Shown piece after piece: positions 44,824 through 54,820 of a stretch of DNA of 64,000 bases (the first letter of the stretch is position 1; each line of letters starts with the position of its first letter). A model generated the notes under the pieces. It saw only the letters and a program-made list of their open reading frames with translations, was not told where the DNA came from and ran no database searches. Made by a program: the position numbers and the translations under genes. The DNA is from JAFEBO01 sp036392375 (GTDB lineage: Bacteria > Planctomycetota > Phycisphaerae > Phycisphaerales > UBA1924), in the NCBI GenBank assembly GCA_036392375.1, contig DASVYC010000054.1, positions 13,622-77,621 on the forward strand, in the 5' to 3' direction.

Positions 44824-45642
44824 GTGAATCGCATCGAGGCCATCTTCCACGATCTCCGCCAAGGCGAGCGCAAGGCCCTCATGCCGTTCATCTGTGGCCA
44901 GCACCCTTGCCCCGGCGCCACACCCGGGGTGCTGCACGCCTTGCAGGACGCCGGAGCCTCGATCGTCGAGATCGGGATCCCCTTCTCTGACCCAATCGCC
45001 GACGGCCCGGTGATCGCCGCTGCCATGCACACGGCCTTGGAGCGCGGCGCTTCGATCGAGGGCCTGTTCGGGGAGATCGCAGCCGCCCGGTCCAGCCTCC
45101 ACCTCGGGCTGGTGGCGATGTGCAGCGTCTCCATCCTGCACCGCCTCGCCGCGGGCTCGAACCCGGCCGGTGTCGTGGCTCGCTTCAAGAATGCCGGCTT
45201 TGACGGATTCATCTTCCCCGATCTGCCTTTGGAGGAGTCGGACGGCTGGCGGACCGCGGCACGGGAGGCGGGCCTGACCTCGACCTTGCTGATCGCCCCC
45301 ACCACTCCGGTGGAACGTGCCGAGCACATCGCCAAGGCCTGCAGCGGTTTCATTTACCTTCTGGCCCGGGCTGGGATCACGGGCGAGCGGTCGGACCTGC
45401 CGGATATCGCCGGACGGGTGCAGAAGGTGCGGAGCATGAGCGACCTGCCGGTGGCGGTGGGCTTCGGCGTTTCGTCGGCTGAGCACGTGCGGCACGTGGT
45501 GGCATCGGCGGACGCGGCGATTGTCGGCAGCGCCCTTGTGCGCCGCATCACCGATGCCGCCAACGGTGCTTCGGACGCTAACGCGGCCGCCGCACACGTC
45601 GCGGGCGAGTTTGGCCGACAACTGGCGGCGGGCCTCGGCTGA
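44824..45642 (+). CDS. trpA: Tryptophan synthase alpha subunit
   Basis: TrpA releases indole from indole-3-glycerol phosphate. The 272-residue TIM barrel has the signature VEIGIPFSDPIADGPVI with catalytic Glu and Asp, FIFPDLPLEES, LLARAGITGERS and VGFGVSSAEHVRHV, all in order. It stands alone here; no trpB or other trp gene is in the window. The GTG start without a ribosome binding site but with TATAGT five bases upstream suggests a leaderless message. Confidence 0.94.
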   Translation: MNRIEAIFHDLRQGERKALMPFICGQHPCPGATPGVLHALQDAGASIVEIGIPFSDPIADGPVIAAAMHTALERGASIEGLFGEIAAARSSLHLGLVAMCSVSILHRLAAGSNPAGVVARFKNAGFDGFIFPDLPLEESDGWRTAAREAGLTSTLLIAPTTPVERAEHIAKACSGFIYLLARAGITGERSDLPDIAGRVQKVRSMSDLPVAVGFGVSSAEHVRHVVASADAAIVGSALVRRITDAANGASDANAAAAHVAGEFGRQLAAGLG

Positions 45643-45781
45643 GCCGTCGCGGCCGAGCCGCGCGTCACGCCCCGAGAACCCGCCACAAGCCGCACGCGGT
45701 CGGCGAGTCCGGCGAATGGGTGCCAATAATCACGCCCGTAGCAACGCACCGACACGCGACACGCGTGACGCCTCTGTTCGG

Positions 45782-45821
45782 GTCCGGCGACTGGTTCGTC
45801 CGGACAGCGTTCGTCTTTTTT
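45782..45821 (+). other. Weak hairpin plus T-run between trpA and glnN
   Basis: GTCCGG (45782-45787) and CCGGAC (45800-45805) form a 6 bp stem with a 12-base loop. TCTTTTTT follows 8 bases later. It could be a weak terminator for trpA or part of the glnN leader. The rest of the 250 bp gap shows nothing I can assign. Confidence 0.35.
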
Positions 45822-45891
45822 CGTGACAGCGGAAGACCGATCGACCTCGTACAAAGTCCCACTTCTCGAGGGACGCACACAGGAAATCACC

Positions 45892-48093
<2,202 letters not shown>

Positions 48094-48113
48094 GCACCTT
48101 CCGTCCTATTCCA

Positions 48114-48149
48114 AGCCCGCGGGCACACGCCCGCGGGCTTTTTCGTTTG
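48114..48149 (+). terminator. Terminator of glnN
   Basis: An 11 bp perfect stem (AGCCCGCGGGC with GCCCGCGGGCT, loop ACAC) is followed by TTTTTCGTTT, 20 bp after the stop codon. Confidence 0.95.
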
Positions 48150-48235
48150 GGTCCGGGACCATGCTCCTCGCAACGACTCGCTGTGGCGCACGACATCAGG
48201 TCGCGACACCGCTCCCCGGATACGCTTGCTCCTGC

Positions 48236-48308
48236 GGCCTCGTAGCTCAACGGTTAGAGCAGACGACTCATAATCGTTTGGTTCTCGGTTCGAATCCGAG
48301 CGGGGCCA
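48236..48308 (+). tRNA. tRNA with CAT anticodon (tRNA-Ile2 or elongator tRNA-Met)
   Basis: A 73-base cloverleaf has acceptor GGCCTCG with CGGGGCC, D-arm TAGCTCAACGGTTAGAGC, anticodon loop CTCATAA and T-arm GGTTCGAATCC. CCA is not encoded. Anticodon arm and acceptor are closest, from memory, to E. coli tRNA-Ile2 (lysidine-modified CAU) rather than elongator Met, including C4-G69. The isotype is therefore left open. Confidence 0.93.
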
Positions 48309-48313
48309 TTCAG

Positions 48314-48820
48314 TCAGGGCCGGGGCTTCCCGAAACGGGATTCCATCCACTGCTGGCGGAACGCCGCGGCCGCTCCGAACGGTTCGACACGCTCGCCGCC
48401 CGCTCGCCTCCGCGTGGCTTCTGCCGCATCGACCGCGAGCAGCCCGGTACCCATGGGCGTGAAGATCTTGGAGTTGACCACGAACCACACGGTCGCGGAT
48501 GGAGCCCACCGCGGCCGCGCATCCACCGCGAACGCACGCTCCCGCACGACGAGGCCTGGATGCCACCGCTCGTGGTCCAAGGCGCAGCCGGCGTCGTCGA
48601 AGTAGAGCGTCCGAAGCTCGCCGTCGTGCTGCACCAGCATCCGCGCGGCGAAGCGCGAGTCCGCGATCGACATGCCACACTCGGCGCATTCGGCGTCGGC
48701 GGGAATCGGCTCAAGTGCTGAGCCGAACGCCGTACCGGTGGAAGCGTCGCGTCCCGGCCCGGGAAGCCACACCGCGAGCAGCGTCGCGAGGACAATCAGT
48801 ATCAGGAACGCCTTGTTCAT
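48314..48820 (-). CDS. NosL-like copper-binding protein
   Basis: A 168-residue protein with an N-terminal hydrophobic segment (AFLILIVLATLLAVWLPG) that acts as signal or anchor. The NosL pattern CAECGMSIADSRFAARMLVQ follows, with a C-x-x-C-G-M metal site, then LYFDDAGCALDHERW. NosL proteins bind Cu(I) and help metal delivery to nitrous oxide reductase or other copper enzymes. No nos gene is nearby, so the role is likely general. The gene sits between two tRNA genes. Confidence 0.8.
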   Translation of the reverse strand: MNKAFLILIVLATLLAVWLPGPGRDASTGTAFGSALEPIPADAECAECGMSIADSRFAARMLVQHDGELRTLYFDDAGCALDHERWHPGLVVRERAFAVDARPRWAPSATVWFVVNSKIFTPMGTGLLAVDAAEATRRRAGGERVEPFGAAAAFRQQWMESRFGKPRP

Positions 48821-48826
48821 CCTGCA

Positions 48827-48865
48827 CCCTCAATCCTCAGATCCCATACCTCAACCTCATACCGC
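48827..48865. repeat. CCTCAA-type degenerate micro-repeat upstream of nosL-like gene
   Basis: The words CCCTCAAT, CCTCAGAT, CCCATA, CCTCAA and CCTCATA follow one another with a 6-8 bp period in the 5' region of the NosL-like gene. Confidence 0.5.
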
Positions 48866-48913
48866 TTTGCCCCAAAAGCGAGCAACCCCGCGATCTCTCG
48901 CGGGGAGCTGGAA

Positions 48914-48988
48914 TGACCCCATGGGGATTCGAACCCCAGTTTTCAGGATGAGAACCTGACGTCCTGGACCAGGCTAGACGATGGGGCC
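48914..48988 (-). tRNA. tRNA-Glu (CTC)
   Basis: A 75-base cloverleaf on the minus strand has acceptor GGCCCCA with TGGGGTC, D-arm TCGTCTAGCCTGG, anticodon loop TTCTCAT giving CTC, and T-arm GGTTCGAATCC. The discriminator is A; CCA is not encoded. Confidence 0.94.
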
Positions 48989-49093
48989 AAGGGCTGCGAA
49001 ATCGCTCGCGTGCCAGGACGGTCGAGGATAGCGCCGAGACCGGCCCCGGGCAACCCCTTCTGCGTCGGCGTCGGTCGGGAAGACACCGGTCGT

Positions 49094-49909
49094 TCAGTCT
49101 TTCGACGCGATGCCCACCAGCACCACGATGTCGTACAGGGCGTGCACGGCGACGACGATCCCGAACCCACGCACCAGGAACAGCACGCCGAAGTACAGCC
49201 CGGCCACGGTCAGGAAGACGAGCACCTTGAGGTCGGCGGTGCCGCGGGCCCCGGCGATCGAGACGTCGTGGTACAGCGCGAACGAAACCGCCGAGACCAC
49301 GCATGCGACCACCGCCGCGGTGCCCTTGTTGAGCCGCAAGACGTCTGCGAGCAACGCGTGAACCGCGGTGATGAGCACCAGGCGAAAGACCAGTTCCTCG
49401 TACAGGCCGGCACCCACCGAGAGCGTGAGCCGCTCCTGCCAAGCCAGAGCCCGCAGGTCCGACGTGGTCGCGACGCCCGCCAGCTCGATAAAGCGAGCAG
49501 GCTCCTCTGTCCCAAGCGCCGGCCCGAGTCTTCGATCCACGATCAGGCCCAGCACGAGCAGCGGCAGAACCAACGCCGCAGCTTCCATGGCCATCCCGAT
49601 GATCACGCCCGGATAGATCCGCCACTTCTCGCGGGTGAAGATGTGCCATGTCAGCAGAACCACCACCAGCGCGACCGCGGGCAGGTGCAGGCCCGGGGCG
49701 CCGAAGGCGTCGAAGAATCGAGTCATAATGGCCCGGGCGCCGACGGTGCGCATCGTGCCGCTGGTGGCGTTCTGGAGGTACAGCACCGACCCGATCTCGT
49801 AGAAGATGATCAGCGGCACCAGGAACACCAGAATGTGCAGCGGGGTAACCGAGAGCCGCCAGTAGCTCTGGTTTTCAGGGTGCATCTCGATCTTGGCGGC
49901 ACGGGTCAT
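49094..49909 (-). CDS. CPBP-family intramembrane metalloprotease
   Basis: Using ATG 49909 (a GTG at 49921 would add 4 residues) the protein has 271 residues with about seven membrane helices. The CPBP (Abi/Rce1-like) motifs are present: AGLYEELVFRLVLI with the EExxxR Glu pair, SFALYHD with His in the next helix, and VAVHALYDIVVL with a final His and Asp. Such proteins are membrane proteases or act in bacteriocin self-immunity. The substrate is unknown. It lies 135 bp downstream of the kinase-like gene on the same strand. Confidence 0.85.
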   Translation of the reverse strand: MTRAAKIEMHPENQSYWRLSVTPLHILVFLVPLIIFYEIGSVLYLQNATSGTMRTVGARAIMTRFFDAFGAPGLHLPAVALVVVLLTWHIFTREKWRIYPGVIIGMAMEAAALVLPLLVLGLIVDRRLGPALGTEEPARFIELAGVATTSDLRALAWQERLTLSVGAGLYEELVFRLVLITAVHALLADVLRLNKGTAAVVACVVSAVSFALYHDVSIAGARGTADLKVLVFLTVAGLYFGVLFLVRGFGIVVAVHALYDIVVLVGIASKD

Positions 49910-50044
49910 GGGGTCGAGCACTCATCGGTCCGAGACGCGGGGCCGCCTCAACAGGCGATCGCCGCCGGACGGGAAAGAACGGGGACGAAGCCTACACGGA
50001 TCCGACGGCCCTTGCCAAGCACGCCCGTCATCTCGGCTAGAGGC

Positions 50045-50812
50045 TTACCGCGTCCGGGTCACGTTTCGCTCATGCCCGGCGTGCCGGCGCAGCTCCCGCA
50101 ATGCATCTTCGGCGCTCTCGAAGGGCGGGAGGTCGTCCCCGGCTGCCAGGCCGCGGGCCAACCAGTGGTCCAGGGCCGGATCGAGCTCGGTGACCACCTG
50201 CGCGGGTCGGACGCCGATCGAACGTCGGTCCAGACCCGTGAGCACACGGAAGAGCAGCTCAAAGACGCTGAGTAACTCGCTCTGCAGTTCGTGCTCGGTG
50301 ATGCGGGCGGCATCGAGGGGCCCGCGCTCGCAGTAGCGAGCGACGCCGTAGAGCTCGATGTGCGAGCGGCCGCCGCGATCCACGAGCACGAGGGCCGGGT
50401 CGAGCGGGCCGTTGTACACGCGACCGGAGTGGGCGGCGTCAATCGCCGTGAGCAGATGTTCGCCGGCATACACCACTTCCGCGGGGGTGAGCCTTCCGCC
50501 GCGCGAGACAGCGAGGTCGTCGAGCGTGATAAGCCCGCCGACATGCCCCAGGTACGGAGCGATCAGGACGGCCTTGCCCGCGTCGCTGCGCACCTCTTCG
50601 ACGGGTTCGACGTGCGGCAGCCGACGGGCAATCAGCTCGTCAACCCCGCCGCTCAGGCGGGATGCCAGCGAGGCAGGCAGCACGTGAGCCAGCCGCGGCG
50701 CCCGCTCGCGGATCGACTCGACCAGCAGCCGCTCCCCAAGAGCGCTCGAGGGCAGGGCCCGCACGACCCGGAAGTCGGGGACCAGGTTCGGAAAGGTGGG
50801 CGTCGCGGACAT
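50045..50812 (-). CDS. Kinase-like protein lacking catalytic motifs (pseudokinase candidate)
   Basis: A 255-residue soluble protein whose middle part follows the Ser/Thr kinase C-lobe outline. It has GGLITLDDLAVSRGGRLTPAEVVYAGEHLLTAIDAAHS, then RVYNGPLDPALVLVDRGGR where HRDLKPxN is expected, then IELYGVARY where DFG is expected. Both catalytic Asp residues are absent. Kinase catalysis is therefore unlikely; the protein could bind a ligand or scaffold signalling. The kinase relation is inferred from pattern spacing only and needs a structure-based test. Confidence 0.55.
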   Translation of the reverse strand: MSATPTFPNLVPDFRVVRALPSSALGERLLVESIRERAPRLAHVLPASLASRLSGGVDELIARRLPHVEPVEEVRSDAGKAVLIAPYLGHVGGLITLDDLAVSRGGRLTPAEVVYAGEHLLTAIDAAHSGRVYNGPLDPALVLVDRGGRSHIELYGVARYCERGPLDAARITEHELQSELLSVFELLFRVLTGLDRRSIGVRPAQVVTELDPALDHWLARGLAAGDDLPPFESAEDALRELRRHAGHERNVTRTR

Positions 50813-50868
50813 GACGGCATCGTACCGACATGACGCGGCCGCGATATGCCCAGCATCGAGCGCGCGGT

Positions 50869-53196
50869 CTAGCGATCCTTCATCGCCTGAGCGCCGTCCG
50901 CGGCACGCTGACCGATGGTCGCGACTTTCAGCACCGCGACCGCGGTCTCGAGCTGCAGGTCGAGGCCCTCGTTGAGCAGCCTCTCGGGATTGGGACGCTC
51001 CTTGGCACCCGGGGTGTCACCGGGCAGGACGTCCGCATCGCGGCGCAGCAGGATCGCCTCGGTCGTCTGCTTGGGCAGCATCTCCATCGGCAGCGTGGGC
51101 GAGATCCCCCACTCATGGGCGCCGGGCTTGCGGTGGATGATGCGGTAGCCGGGGGGCGCGTTGTCGGGGATGGCGTAGTACTGCATCGTGAGCTTCATGG
51201 CGGCGTCGTCGGAGATGCCGAAGACCTTCTGCACGCTGCCTTTGCCGAAGCTGCGTTGGCCCATGATCATGACGTTGATGTCACCGTTCTCGCCGTAATG
51301 CTGCAGCGTGCCGCTGACGATCTCGCTCGCGGACGCGGATCCCTCGTTGATGAGGACGACCACGGGGGTCTTCGAGAGTCGAGCGATATTGGATCGCGCC
51401 ACCTCGGGGCTCTCGGCCCGGCCGCCCGGACCCTGCATCGCTACCAGAACGCCGCTATCGACGAACAGGTTGGCGACCTGCACCGCCTGGTCGAGATAGC
51501 CGCCGGGGTTAAAGCGCAAGTCCATCACCAGCCCCCGGAGGCCTTCCTTCTGCATCTGGTTGACGGCGCGACGGAGCTCGGAAGCGGTGTTCTCGCTGAA
51601 CTGCGTGAGCCGCACGTAGCCGATCTGGTTCTCGCGATCGATGAACCAGTCCCACGCGTCCTCGCGGGCGCCGCTGCGCTTCCAGCCCTTGACCGACACC
51701 ACGTTGATGAGCTGACGCGCGATGGTCAGCTCGACCTCTTCGTACTTCTTCTCGCCCGCGGGCGCGTCCGCTGCGGCCACGAGGGGGCGGTCGAGTGACA
51801 AGACGACCTTGGTGCCCTCGGGGCCGGTGATGTTGTCCACCACCTGATCGATGCCCATGCCGTAGGCCGACTTGCCGTCGATTTTCTTGATGATGTCCCC
51901 GGCGCGGATGCCGGCGCGGAACGCGGGCGTGCCTTCGATGGGGCTGACGACCTTGACGTTGGACTGATCGTCGAGCTCGATCTGGACGCCGATGCCGACA
52001 AACTTGCCCTGGGTGTTGCGGTTGAAGCGGCTGAGCTCGTCGGGCCAGATGATGGCGCTGAACTCATCGAGCTGGTCCATGGCGCCGTTGCCGAACTCGT
52101 GCAGCACGGCCTCGCGGGGCATCTTGACGGTGCGGTCGTTCACCGCGAGCACGCGGGTGAGCAGCGCGTCGATCTCCGCGAACCCGGGCTCGGTGGCGCG
52201 ACCGAACATGTTCTTGCGGACCTCGCCCAATCGCTCCTTCTCCGAACGCAGCGACGCCAGCAGCGTCTCGCGCGCGGAGTCGTTGTCCATGCCGGGGAAC
52301 GCCTTGTGCAGGTCGTGCGTGCCCACCATGGTCTCGACGGCCCCCAGGCCGCCCGCCAGCAGCGTCCGCATCGGGATCTGCTCGACGTGATCCGAGGCCC
52401 GGGCCAGGGCTCGCACCACCGCTTCCTGGTTCACGCCCTGCAGCTTCTTGTTGAAGTCGTCACCCGTGGGGTTGTAAGGCGGAAGCCGCTTCTGGTTCTC
52501 CGCCTTCAACCGGTCGTTGCGGAGCTCCCACAGCCGCTGCGGCACATACAGGCGAAGCATCGAGAGCCGGCGCGTCTGGCGCTCCAGATCGCCCTTGTAG
52601 CGACCCGATTCCTCGTGCAGGGCGTTGAGCAGGCTGTAGAGCTCGCTGGCCGCGAGCCACTGTGCGCTCGACTCCGCGGTGCGGGCGGCGGCGTCGACTT
52701 CCTGCGTGAGCTGCTTGACCCGTGGGTCCTCGATCACGCTCGCCTTGTCGGGGGTCAGCACCCAGAGCTCGATGGCGCTGCGCATCGCCTGCGACAAGCG
52801 CGTGAGCGTGCGCTCTCCGCCCAATCGCTCGTCAAACTCCTTGTTGACTTCGGCAAGCCGCTCGGCCCGCTTGCCCTCCCGTTTGGCGAGGTTCTGCTCC
52901 AACAGCTTGGCCGCGTCCAGGATCTCGTCGCGATCGCCGCCCGAGAAGCTCTGCGGCGGGTTCTTGATGTAGGCCAAGAAGTCGTCGAACCGGCCCGACT
53001 TGGCGATCCGCCAGCCCCGCGTCGACCAGTCGCTCGTGCTCAGGGCCTCGGCTCGGTCATCCGACTGCGCGACGACCGCGGCGTGGAGCGGGGTCGTCCA
53101 TCCCGCCGAGATCATCAGCGCCGCGGCGACCAGGCCGGCTCGAAGCATGCTTGCGGACGAGAATCCACGACCACTCCAACGCACGATGTCGACCAC
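50869..53196 (-). CDS. S41 C-terminal processing protease with long N-terminal region
   Basis: GTG 53196 has GGGAGG 4 bp upstream and gives 775 residues with a signal peptide (LRAGLVAAALMISAGWTTPLHAA). About residues 45-370 are helical and charged, with no recognised enzyme motif. A PDZ domain follows (about 375-465: VVSPIEGTPAFRAGIRAGDIIKKIDG), then the S41 tail-specific protease domain (about 490-690). The catalytic Ser is in INEGSASASEIVSG and the Lys in QRSFGKGSVQ. It is a periplasmic or envelope Ser-Lys protease that trims protein C-termini. Length is greater than E. coli-type Prc. Confidence 0.9.
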   Translation of the reverse strand: MVDIVRWSGRGFSSASMLRAGLVAAALMISAGWTTPLHAAVVAQSDDRAEALSTSDWSTRGWRIAKSGRFDDFLAYIKNPPQSFSGGDRDEILDAAKLLEQNLAKREGKRAERLAEVNKEFDERLGGERTLTRLSQAMRSAIELWVLTPDKASVIEDPRVKQLTQEVDAAARTAESSAQWLAASELYSLLNALHEESGRYKGDLERQTRRLSMLRLYVPQRLWELRNDRLKAENQKRLPPYNPTGDDFNKKLQGVNQEAVVRALARASDHVEQIPMRTLLAGGLGAVETMVGTHDLHKAFPGMDNDSARETLLASLRSEKERLGEVRKNMFGRATEPGFAEIDALLTRVLAVNDRTVKMPREAVLHEFGNGAMDQLDEFSAIIWPDELSRFNRNTQGKFVGIGVQIELDDQSNVKVVSPIEGTPAFRAGIRAGDIIKKIDGKSAYGMGIDQVVDNITGPEGTKVVLSLDRPLVAAADAPAGEKKYEEVELTIARQLINVVSVKGWKRSGAREDAWDWFIDRENQIGYVRLTQFSENTASELRRAVNQMQKEGLRGLVMDLRFNPGGYLDQAVQVANLFVDSGVLVAMQGPGGRAESPEVARSNIARLSKTPVVVLINEGSASASEIVSGTLQHYGENGDINVMIMGQRSFGKGSVQKVFGISDDAAMKLTMQYYAIPDNAPPGYRIIHRKPGAHEWGISPTLPMEMLPKQTTEAILLRRDADVLPGDTPGAKERPNPERLLNEGLDLQLETAVAVLKVATIGQRAADGAQAMKDR

Positions 53197-53463
53197 GCGA
53201 CCTCCCTTTAGCCAGACCCATCCGCAGACCGACCGCCACAGCGGTTGTTCGGGACCGACTCCCGCGGCATTCACGCATCGGGCCGGCGCGAAGACCGCGT
53301 GACCGGTTGCCCGACTTCGCTCCGCGCCGGGAGCATATCGGACCGGCGCGATCGATTCGCACCCAACCCGCGGCATCGCCGCCAACCTTGGCTTGTACCG
53401 ACTCCCCGGGTCGTGGGTTCGATTCTCGGAACACCCTTCGCCCCCGCCGCGAGGCACGCCACA

Positions 53464-53501
53464 CCAAAAAACGAACCGCCCCGGGCGGAAACCCGGGGCG
53501 G
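53464..53501 (-). terminator. Rho-independent terminator
   Basis: A 10 bp perfect stem (CCGCCCCGGG with CCCGGGGCGG, 6-base loop) is followed on the minus strand by TTCGTTTTTTGG. It lies 190 bp after the PEP-CTERM gene stop and probably ends that transcript. Confidence 0.85.
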
Positions 53502-53645
53502 AGTTTGGTCAGCGAACGAACCGCCAAGAACGTGCTGACCGAGACACGCCAACGCGGCGTGCCCCACGAAGTCTCGAATCAGGCCTCTTGATTCGCTCTC
53601 GTCATTGTGAACGCGAAGCGGTCAAGACACCCACCAACCTATCAC

Positions 53646-53676
53646 ACGCCCGGGGTCCCTTGCAAGGTCCGGGCGT
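53646..53676 (-). other. Hairpin right after the PEP-CTERM gene
   Basis: ACGCCCGG and CCGGGCGT arms enclose a loop that itself contains the palindrome CCTTGCAAGG. It begins 16 bp after the stop codon and has no T-run, so it may stabilise the 3' end of the message rather than terminate. Confidence 0.45.
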
Positions 53677-53691
53677 CGGTTACGCACTGTT

Positions 53692-54417
53692 TCAAGCGCG
53701 ACGACGACGGGCGGCGACCAAGCCGCCGAGGCCGACGAGGGCCAGAGCGCCGGGAGCCGGGATCGCGGTGGCGTTGAACTGCACGTTATCGATGCGGTTG
53801 TTGCCGTTGCCGCTGGTGGCGCCGTCGAGGAGCAGGCGAACGTATACGGTGCCCTGGTTGTTGAGGCCCGCGCCGAAGTTAAAGGTGTAGAGGTTGAAGG
53901 AGGTCTGACGCGACTCGTAGGTCGCGAAGTTCGAGAAGTTCACACCGTCGGTCGAGGTCTGGATCGTGTTGGGGCTGGCGGCCGAGCCGAAGCCGGTGCC
54001 GGTGCCGCGACCAGCGAAGGTCATGACCAGATTGCTGTAGCCGCTGGTGCTGATGGCGAACTGCACCCAGCCGCTGTTGGCGGTGACAGGGTTGGCGTTC
54101 TGATTACCGATGGAGCCGACGACCGTGAGGGCGCCGCCGCTGACGTCGCCAAAGAGCGAGTTCAGGGTGTTGCCGGCGAAGGTGCCAACATGGCCCGTGG
54201 GCGTGCTGGTCGCGGTGGTGTTGAAGACGAGCCCGCCGCCGATGGTCAGGGTGCCCGCGCCCGCGTTGACGGCGGTGCTGTTGAGCACGCCGAGTGTGCC
54301 CGAGCCGCTCTGGGCGGTGCTGGCGTTGAAGTTCCAATACGCGAGCAGATCCGCGCTCGCCGTGTTGGCGATCGCCGCGCCGGCCGCAAGGGCCAACGCC
54401 AAATACGCATTCTTCAT
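53692..54417 (-). CDS. PEP-CTERM-type exported protein
   Basis: A 241-residue protein starting at ATG 54417 (GGAG about 10 bp upstream) with a signal peptide (KNAYLALALAAGAAIANTASA). The mature part is Gly/Ser/Asn/Thr-rich and beta-like, with no enzyme motif. The C-terminus has the sorting triad: IPAPGALALVGLGGL membrane helix followed by AARRRRA, with PAP in place of PEP. Such proteins are cleaved by exosortase and linked to the extracellular matrix. No exosortase gene is in the window. Two hairpins follow the gene. Confidence 0.88.
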   Translation of the reverse strand: MKNAYLALALAAGAAIANTASADLLAYWNFNASTAQSGSGTLGVLNSTAVNAGAGTLTIGGGLVFNTTATSTPTGHVGTFAGNTLNSLFGDVSGGALTVVGSIGNQNANPVTANSGWVQFAISTSGYSNLVMTFAGRGTGTGFGSAASPNTIQTSTDGVNFSNFATYESRQTSFNLYTFNFGAGLNNQGTVYVRLLLDGATSGNGNNRIDNVQFNATAIPAPGALALVGLGGLVAARRRRA

Positions 54418-54608
54418 GATCTCAAATCTCCTATGCAATCTCTCCTCGACGCGCTCGGAAAAGCGCTGCCCCGTCACAAGGGGCTTGTCTCTCGTGGCAG
54501 ATAGAATAGCGAGCGGGCACCCGAACGCGACACAAAAAGGGTTTGGATTCCGCGAAGATTTCGGAGCTTCCAGTCGCGTTCCCGGACTCGAAACCGCCCA
54601 CCGGAAGG

Positions 54609-54617
54609 GGTATAGTC
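54609..54617 (+). promoter_or_regulatory. GGTATAGTC promoter element of tRNA-Val
   Basis: TATAGT at 54611-54616 ends 10 bp before the mature tRNA 5' end, so transcription would start a few bases upstream of the tRNA. No clear -35 is visible. Confidence 0.65.
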
Positions 54618-54626
54618 GGGGCCTTG

Positions 54627-54700
54627 GGGCGCGTAGCTCAGTTGGCTAGAGCGCGGCTGTCACATAGCCGAGGTCACAGGTTCGAGCCCTGTCGCGCCCA
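54627..54700 (+). tRNA. tRNA-Val (CAC)
   Basis: A 74-base cloverleaf has acceptor GGGCGCG with CGCGCCC, D-arm TAGCTCAGTTGGCTAGAGC, anticodon stem CGGCT/AGCCG with loop GTCACAT (anticodon CAC) and T-arm GGTTCGAGCCC. The discriminator is A; CCA is not encoded. Confidence 0.95.
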
Positions 54701-54712
54701 TTCGACCCGTTC

Positions 54713-54741
54713 AAGCCCTGTTTCTCAGGGCTTTTTCTTTT
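54713..54741 (+). terminator. Terminator of tRNA-Val
   Basis: AAGCCCTG and CAGGGCTT arms (8 bp, 5-base loop) are followed by TTTCTTTT, 12 bp after the tRNA. Confidence 0.9.
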
Positions 54742-54820
54742 GGTCCATCGGCGTTCGCGACACGATCCAAGCTGCAACCGGCCGATTCGAGCCGCCATTC
54801 GATTGGCCGCGGCTCATCCG

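Larger units (their letters stand above)
53197..53691. other. 495 bp intergenic region upstream of the S41 gene
   Basis: No convincing ORF. It contains two minus-strand hairpins (53464-53501 with a T-run; 53646-53676 without). On the plus strand at about 53405-53440 there is a T-arm-like sequence (GTGGGTTCGATTC) without D- or anticodon arms, possibly a tRNA remnant. No direct repeat or integrase accompanies it. Confidence 0.5.

Noticed and set aside
53380..53440. Complete tRNA-Tyr gene around a GTA triplet
   Set aside because: No D-arm, no 7-base anticodon loop with a paired stem, and no acceptor stem could be drawn; only a T-arm-like piece exists.
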